Shown: positions 57,481 through 64,000 of the stretch, one piece after another | Layout of the letters: every line of letters starts with the position of its first letter | How positions within the stretch are numbered: the stretch's first letter is position 1 | NCBI GenBank assembly: GCA_015680685.1 | Contig: MNCI01030652.1 | Span: 62,950-126,949 of the forward strand | Source of the DNA: Gnetum montanum | Taxonomy: Eukaryota; Streptophyta; Gnetopsida; Gnetales; Gnetaceae | DNA length: 64,000 nucleotides | Direction: 5' to 3' | Position numbers and translations under genes: made by a program | Notes under the pieces: model-generated | Told to the model about the DNA's origin: nothing | Seen by the model: only the letters and a program-made list of their open reading frames with translations | Databases searched by the model: none

Positions 57481-57879
57481 TAGTATTATCCAAGTGGAAC
57501 TCTACAACAACCATATGAGTAGTATCAATAGTGGCTGCAACCACAATCATGGGCATTGGTACCACCAAGGTAGCAATACCCTTACAAACAACCTGATCTA
57601 TATGGGTATTATATTTAACAACCCTTGCCTCCACATGATCCTTCCAATTACATTTCTACTTTTCAATCTCACTACTAGCCTTTTGATGCTTATTGAACTC
57701 ATTCTCCACATGCAAGGAGGGATACCACCTTTTTCCCTTATCCTCCTTCTATCCTTGCACATCTTCTTCCTCCCTCCACATAGCTACCACCTGCTCCACC
57801 TATGTAGGTTAAACTACCAGCTCAACGGCAACAATGCAACACTACTAAGGCCATTAACCTACAACTAGTTAATCAACTG

Positions 57880-60800
57880 AGTGGTTCAAATACATTATCA
57901 AAGAAAATACCTTTCTTCCAACCCTACAGTCCACCTAAGCCCTCAAACACACCTACAATTGACAACCCTATTCCTCCATCTTCCTTTGTATCAACTTCCT
58001 TCGAGTCCCCTTCAAACCAAATACTACCCAAGATCCATAATATGATGCTCACTCATGCCATATCTGATTGGATTTGGGCTAGAAATCTTCCTAGGAAATT
58101 AGCCAATCCTAGAAGTCCTCTCATTTATTTGCAAATTACTAGGAATGAATTGTGTAAAGCTCTTCTCAACTTAGGTTCTAGTGTCAATCTAATTTCTCAT
58201 GAAATGTATACTGCATGGAACCTACCTCTACCCAAGAAGAGCAATATCATATTAAAATCGGTAAACTAGTCCATCACTATGCCATTGGAACTAGTAGAAG
58301 ACATTGTGACCACTATTTGTGGATGGTCTTATCCTACATATTTTCTAGTGATCAAGGTGGAGAACTACAAATGGGACTTTCCAATCATCATGGAAAGGGC
58401 ATAGCTAAGAACTGTTGATACAAATATGAGCATCAACGATCTTTCCCTAGAAATATCTAAAGAAAATGCATTCAGGAAGATCGAGAAGAAGCATGTTCCA
58501 TGCATCGTGTACAATGACACAAGGTGCAATTATGTGCAAAAACTCTAGGCAATGAAATAAGCATCCATCTCTACATGTAAGCAATGTGCACCAGAAGTAG
58601 AAATTCAAAGGTGTCTGTACCCAATGGCTAACAGCTAATTCTAAAAGCAGCACACTTTACATGGAATCGACTGAGAGCTTGACATGCACATATATTGCAA
58701 ACATGGATGAACTAAACCAAGTTCATCACCAACTCTCTAATGATGCATATGATGATACCTATTGGGAAGAGTTGGAAATTCCTAAAAATTTTAAGTAAGA
58801 TCCCCTTGAACTAAAAATGCTACTGGCTAGCATAGAATATGTGTTCTTAAAAAATGGGAAGCCGATCATAATCAATGCAAATCTTGCTCTAGAGAAAAAA
58901 AAAGATGTTGTTGAATGTAGTTAAAAAATGGTTAGCAGCTTTTGCCTAGTCATATCCTAAACTCATAAAGATTAATCCTAGGATATGCCAGGATCACATT
59001 TACACTGATCCAGCCATGAAGCCAAAGAGGTAGCCATAGAGGCGATTGAACCCTAAACTACAGCAAATCCTCAAACAGAAAATCGAACAACTCTTCAAGG
59101 TAGGGTTTATTTATCCAGGTGTGGATAGTGAGTGGGTTAGTCCACTCATGATTGTACCAAAGAAAGGAGGAAATTAGTAGGTCTACATTGATTTTTTGTT
59201 GCTAAATATGGTAATATTCAAGTACCATTTTCTGTTGCCATTTGTTGATTAGGTGTTAGACACAATATATGGGCATTTCTACTACAATTTTCTAGATGGT
59301 TATAGTGGCTATAACCAAATTCAACTTGCACTAGAAGACCAAGCCAAGACAACATTCATGAGTCCTTGGAAAACTTTTGCATATCGTAAGATGTCATTTG
59401 GTCTATGTAATGTCCTCGCTACATTCCAATACTTGGTTTTAAGCATCTTTTAATAGCAAATTGGTAGTGATGTAAAAGTCTTCATGGATGACTTCTCCAC
59501 CTATGGAGATATATTTGAGCAAGCCCTAAACTACCTTAAGCAAGTACTAAAATAATTTATTGAGAAAAACCTTAGGCTTAACTGGAAAAAGAGTCATCTA
59601 ATGGTCCAAGAAGGAATTATATTGAGGCATCAAATCTCACAAGTAGGAATTGAGATAGACCTTAAGAAAATAAGGATCATCCAAGGAATAACCCACCAAC
59701 CAAAAACTATCAAAGATATTTGGTCATTCTTTGGAGATATTGGCTACTACCAGTGATTCATAGAGAATTTCTCTAAGATTGCAAAGCTATTGGTGGAGCT
59801 AACAAAGAAAGATGCTCCATTTTTCTAGACCATAGAATGTGAAAAAGCATTTTAACAACTAAAAAATCAAGTTGTAGAAACTCCAATTTTACAAGCACTT
59901 GACTAGTCCAGACCATTTCATGTCATGATGGATGCATCAAATTAAGCCTTGGGAGTTGTGCTTATGTAGATGGATGACAAGAAATGTCCATATTACATCC
60001 ACTGCACAAGCTAAAGCATTATGGATACATAACTAAACTACACCACTACAGAAAAAGAACTTATGGCAATGATGTCTACTCTAGAGGAGTTCAGGCACTA
60101 TGTGCTTGAATACAAGGTGTTTGTGCACACGGACCACAGTGCCATCCACTTCCTGATGAAAAGGCCGACGATGAGCCCCCATGTCATATGGTGGCTAGTG
60201 ATCTTATAGGAATTTGATCTTACGATGGAACAACAAAGAGGAGGAGAAATCACTATCTGATATGCTTTGTAACGAACTCCTCTTTGTTGGGGCTATAACT
60301 AAATAATTGCCCAATGAACGTAAATGATATGATGGCATTCTCACCTATCTTCTCACTCAAGAGATGCCACAGGGGCTCGACCACTGGAAGAAATAATAGT
60401 TTCTTTACTAGGTAAAACTCTTCATAGAGACCAATGGACACCTCTACAAGGTGTGTGCCAATGGCCTGGTTCAAGTATGTCCCTAATACTAATCAATTGC
60501 ACATTTTCCAAGATGCTCATGAAGGTTCTTGTCTAGGTCACTATGCTGGAAGATGCATGGCCATTAAAATATGGTAGGGTACTATTGGCCAACACTCTTT
60601 AGGAATGCTCATCAAGATGTCCACTCTTGTAAATGCTACCAATGGGATGGTGGAATGACTACTTAAATGGAGGGACCCCAACAATGGATTCAACCACTGG
60701 AACCCTTCAACATCTGGACCATTTACTTCATGGGTCCCATCACATCCATGTCAAATGAAAAGGCATACATCATAGTCATTGTTAACTATTGTACAAAATG

Positions 60801-61560
60801 GGCAGAAGCAACAACCATCCCCAACTGTACATATTTTGCTACTGCTCGGTTTGTATAACAAAATGCTGTAAACAAGTTTGATGTGCCATGTGCATTAAGT
60901 TTTGATAATGGAACTCACTTTACAGGCACTACTTTTTTGGAAGCATATGCAACTCTTGGGGGTTGAACATAAACTCCCAACATCCTACCACCCCCAATAC
61001 AATGGTCAAGCTAAGGTTACAAATAGGGAAATCACAAAGATTCTAACATGAACTATCAACAAATATAGGAATGATTGAAGCACAAAACTCAATGATACCC
61101 TCTGAGCCTACCACTCAACATGAAAACTTCTTATAGGGTACTCTCTCTATGAGCTTGTGAAGGGAAAATTACCAACACCTCCTATTCAATCTGAGCTCCA
61201 TAAACTTTCAATAGTCTATGACCTCGACCTTAACTTGAGTTTAGCACAAAAAGAAAGATTAATGAATCTTAACTTACTTGACAAAAATCAATTAATAGCC
61301 CTATCATCTAACAAGTTGCATAAGGCATTCAATAAAAAGCACCATGAGCTTAAAATCAAAAAAGTCAAACTTCAACCAAGAGATCAAGTTCTCTATTGGA
61401 ACCCCACACACGTACTTAACAAAATAAGTTCTAGACCTTCTGGGAAGGATCTTACATCATTTACGAAACTTTTTTTTCTGGGGCTATGATGATCTACAAA
61501 CTTGAGAACCCAAACAAAAAATAGTTGGTCAACATACAAGAAGTCAAACCTTTCTACAAG
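57880..61560 (+). pseudogene. E4 pol remnant: protease, RT, RNase H, integrase
   Basis: Protease (58042-58269): SPLIYLQITRNELCKALLNL, then GSSVNLISHEMY; the catalytic aspartate has become asparagine. RT (about 59000-59960): FYYNFLDGYSGYNQIQLALE, DQAKTTF, KMSFGLCNVLATFQ and VKVFMDDFSTYG with both aspartates kept, then KDIWSFFGDIGYYQ. RNase H (about 60050-60230): TTEKELMAMMSTLEEFRHYV and HTDHSAIHFLM. Integrase: zinc part near 60480-60650; core with IYFMGP (first D lost, about 60720), FDNGTHFTG (second D kept, about 60905) and GQAKVTN (E to K, 61013-61015); C-terminal part KLQPRDQVLYWNPTHV (about 61370). Stops are frequent, so it is inactive. Confidence 0.85.
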
Positions 61561-62836
61561 CATAAGCCAACTAATATAACAAACACCTCATTAGGTGGAC
61601 GACCATACTCAATATTTTAGATCTCCTCCTTTCAACTTAGTCATGGGGGAGATGGTCATCCATGCTAACCATATAAGTGGCTCCTTAGTTTTCATATTTT
61701 TTTTTATACATTTTTGTTTTACAACTTTTTATATTACACTCTTTGTTTTCTACAATATTAATTTTTCAAAGTTTTTGTTTGACAACATTGTTAGTACATT
61801 TTCTTTTTCTTGAATATTTTACAATTTCTTATATATTTTTCTTTATTGGGATGTGATTTTCTTATTAATAAGCATCTTATTGCCAACTGGGTACAATGTG
61901 ATTTAATTGATGTGGGAATGTGCTATTCAATTATTTGATTGTTGGTGTCTGGATTCTAACTTTGAATTTTGTTACTAATAATTAGGACATGGTTTCTTTT
62001 GCATGCAATAGGCAATGAGTCCACAACATCCTCTCATCCACAAACTCTATGGTTTTCTTTGTTCTGGAAATGTGCAATCCCTTTTTTGTTAATAAAATTT
62101 TAACAAATTTGTGACTTTGGTAGTTTCTAGATTTTGAAAAGATTTAAAGGTTTGAACAAGGTGTGACTTCAAGGAAATTTAGTATTCTTTGTACCTTTCT
62201 ATTTGCCTAGGTGCATGTGTTTTTTTATGGATTTCTTACCATTCCATGTCAACCAATAGAAGGAAGTTGAATAAGTCTTTGCATGGTGTGGTTCCCATCA
62301 TAAAATAAAATAAAATGATGGAAATTCAAAGCACACTCCTTAGACAAAATAAATGAGCTACAAGAACTAGTTATGAAACTAGAAAGACTTGTTATACATG
62401 CCTAAAGGTCCCCTCTAACTAAGGCCCTTCCTCACTTCCTACTTATCTTTTCTTCTCTAATAAGGAATAATGATCATTCCATGGGAGGATTCTTGTGTCT
62501 CAGGGGGGTGGAGTAGCCTTAGAATGGCAATGTGAAGTCACTAAACATGGTTGGTTTTGGTCTAGAATATTTATGGATTTTATCAAGTCATTTAACTGTA
62601 AAACTCATAAGGGACTTTATGTAACCTTAATTAGGAACTCCATTCCACTCTCTCTCATCCATCTATTCTTTCCATGTCTCACCTCACTCAAAGTTTCATA
62701 TTCTTATTCAATGTATTGGTTTGATGTGTTGAAATTCTTGGGTAGTTTTTTCTAGGTTTTTATTCTTAACCTTCTGTAACCATTAATCATCCATAGAGCC
62801 CACAAACTCTTTGGTTTAAAGTTATGCAAGGGCATA
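61561..62836 (+). other. Post-integrase spacer of E4
   Basis: Aligns with E1 5300-6600: a T-rich tract (61690-61760), 'gcatggtgtggttcccatc' (62280) and 'cctaaaggtcccctctaac' (62401). No gene seen; open frames here reflect T-rich composition. Confidence 0.65.
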
Positions 62837-63731
62837 TGATGAGTGGTGAGGTACCACTACGCCCAACCATACGAATCACAAAGCATTCATGCACAATCTG
62901 GTTGAATTCTATGAACTTCATTGTTTCTAGTGCACTAGCCCTTCCAGAAGTGAATCTACCCTTAAGGTCAATCATTGTCTTCCCAATTACACTTGTGATG
63001 TTCATTGGTATGGTCAAGTGTAACTGAGGCATTCGATTTTTATCATTTTGTGTTTTATAAGTTGGTGCTTAAATGTAGATAAAATTAATTTGATTTACTA
63101 ATCTAAATTAACTAATTTACTAATAGTTAATTAATCCTAACATAAGTATTTGTCCCCACTTTCTATACATGACCTGAACCCACATATTCATTGTTGGATG
63201 ATCAAATGCTACGCTATTGGAGATACCAAGTGATAACGCTGCTAGGATTACCAAGCAAATACATGTTACACTTGAAGCAATTGTACTTATGTATTTAATC
63301 TATATAGCTTAATTACCTCATTAACTCAATTGCTAGAAAATATTTGTGAAATAATTTAGAACAATTAACAAATAATTAAAAACATTAAATGCATAAATAA
63401 AATAGCTAATCTATCCAGTGTGCTGCAAGGTTTGTTAGAAAGCTCATCTTTATTGCCACACACACTGTTGTGCTCAAGTACAACAATGCTCGAATAAAAA
63501 TCTATACACTCAATGACTCCTACTGCAGGCACTCAGTCAAAAAATTCTAACTTTTAAATGAGAAAAATGCAAGAGCTTTGCTACTACTAAAATCTAGATT
63601 ATCATATATGTGACTGGTAGGTGTGCATTTATAGGTGACAGATAGACATTGCATTGATGGGGACTCATTAACATAGGGCGAGATGCGTCAACGAGGCCTC
63701 ATCGATGCAACCAACCAATGACAACTCATCA
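62837..63731 (-). repeat. 3' LTR of E5
   Basis: TGATGAG at 62837 to CTCATCA at 63731. On the minus strand U3 has ATCGATGAGGCC-type words (63660-63720), CCTATAAATGC near 63630 and the conserved R-U5. It is closest in layout to the LTR of E0. Confidence 0.88.
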
Positions 63732-63748
63732 TACCCCCACAACTAAAT
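63732..63748 (-). other. Polypurine tract of E5
   Basis: CATTTAGTTGTGGGGGTA on the minus strand, directly before the LTR. Confidence 0.8.
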
Positions 63749-64000
63749 GAAAACTCATCCTCAAGTTCTTTTACAAAATTTGGAAGCTATGCGATTATTG
63801 ATTGACTTTTTCTACAACAAAACAAACTAATTGACTTTCACAAAAAATGGAGTGCCTGGGTATACAAATCAACACATTACAAAAATGATGATGTTCAGGA
63901 CACAAAATTTAACACCATGGCACAACTCTTTAAAAATTGGACAATGCGTTCCTTGATGGTGTGAAGCTTGTTGGAAAAGACCAAACAGTCCCAAGTGGTG

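Larger units (their letters stand above)
54532..62836 (+). mobile_element. E4: Athila-type Ty3/gypsy element, left part
   Basis: 5' LTR, primer-binding site, gag, protease, RT, RNase H and integrase remnants in order on the plus strand, then the family spacer. The LTR of E5 interrupts it at 62836; the point corresponds to about 6590 in E1, just before E1's internal U3-like block. Its third ORF and 3' LTR lie outside the window. Confidence 0.9.
62837..64000 (-). mobile_element. E5: 3' end of an Athila-type element
   Basis: Minus-strand element entering from the right edge. Pre-LTR non-coding sequence (64000-63749) aligns with E1 10270-10505, followed by a polypurine tract and the 3' LTR. It is inserted into E4, whose spacer stops at 62836. 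GCATA (62832-62836) should be one copy of its target duplication; the other lies outside the window. Confidence 0.85.

Noticed and set aside
1-64000. Plastid or mitochondrial insertions, rDNA, or endogenous pararetrovirus
   Set aside because: No recognisable organellar gene, rRNA stretch or pararetroviral movement or coat protein motif was seen. The gypsy elements have LTRs, PBS and integrase and fit ordinary retrotransposons.

Overview
This looks like nuclear DNA of a land plant with a large, repeat-rich genome. It is AT-rich and consists mostly of nested, decayed retrotransposons: Athila-type Ty3/gypsy, a chromovirus-like fragment, Ty1/copia, three kinds of LINE, and SINEs. One intact non-transposon gene can be supported. 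A gymnosperm would fit, but nothing here fixes the species. No tRNA, rRNA, CRISPR, plastid or mitochondrial gene was recognised.

Layout. E0 (minus, 1-3095) is the 5' end of an Athila-type element inserted into the reverse transcriptase of E1 (plus, 3096-11406). E1 keeps its pol remnant, a third ORF and its 3' LTR. A deleted chromovirus fragment (11.4-12.3 kb), AT-rich DNA, LINE and SINE scraps follow to 15.3 kb. A GC-rich, 5'-truncated L1-type LINE lies on the minus strand at 15.77-20.54 kb. The stretch 20.5-25.8 kb is the least repeat-filled part. It has a 20-bp-period palindrome array (21.15-21.43 kb), a SINE, the single intact gene (23645-24247, minus, a membrane-anchored DUF761-like protein) and a local tandem duplication upstream of it.

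From 25.8 to 48.6 kb there is a nest four levels deep that can be untangled from target-site duplications. An old LINE on the minus strand was hit by an RTE-type LINE. The RTE's right target duplication was then hit by E2, a complete Athila-type element of about 13.2 kb with a perfect CCACC duplication. E2's protease region was later hit by E3, an element that keeps gag and LTRs but lacks pol. From 48.7 kb come a solo LTR, a SINE with clear target duplications, a glutamine-rich pseudogene and a copia element reduced to the gag start joined to RNase H. E4 (plus, from 54532) is an Athila-type element with gag, protease, RT, RNase H and integrase remnants. It is cut at 62836 by E5 (minus), which runs out of the window.

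The Athila-type copies read as LTR - PBS - gag - protease - RT - RNase H - integrase - long spacer - third ORF - polypurine tract - LTR. Two observations stand out. In E1 and E2 the spacer before the third ORF holds a block with palindromes and a TATA box that resembles LTR U3 sequence, which suggests an internal U3-like promoter. In all three integrase remnants the catalytic glutamate position is lysine. All coordinates, alignments and translations were made by eye; domain names rest on motif recognition, not database searches.
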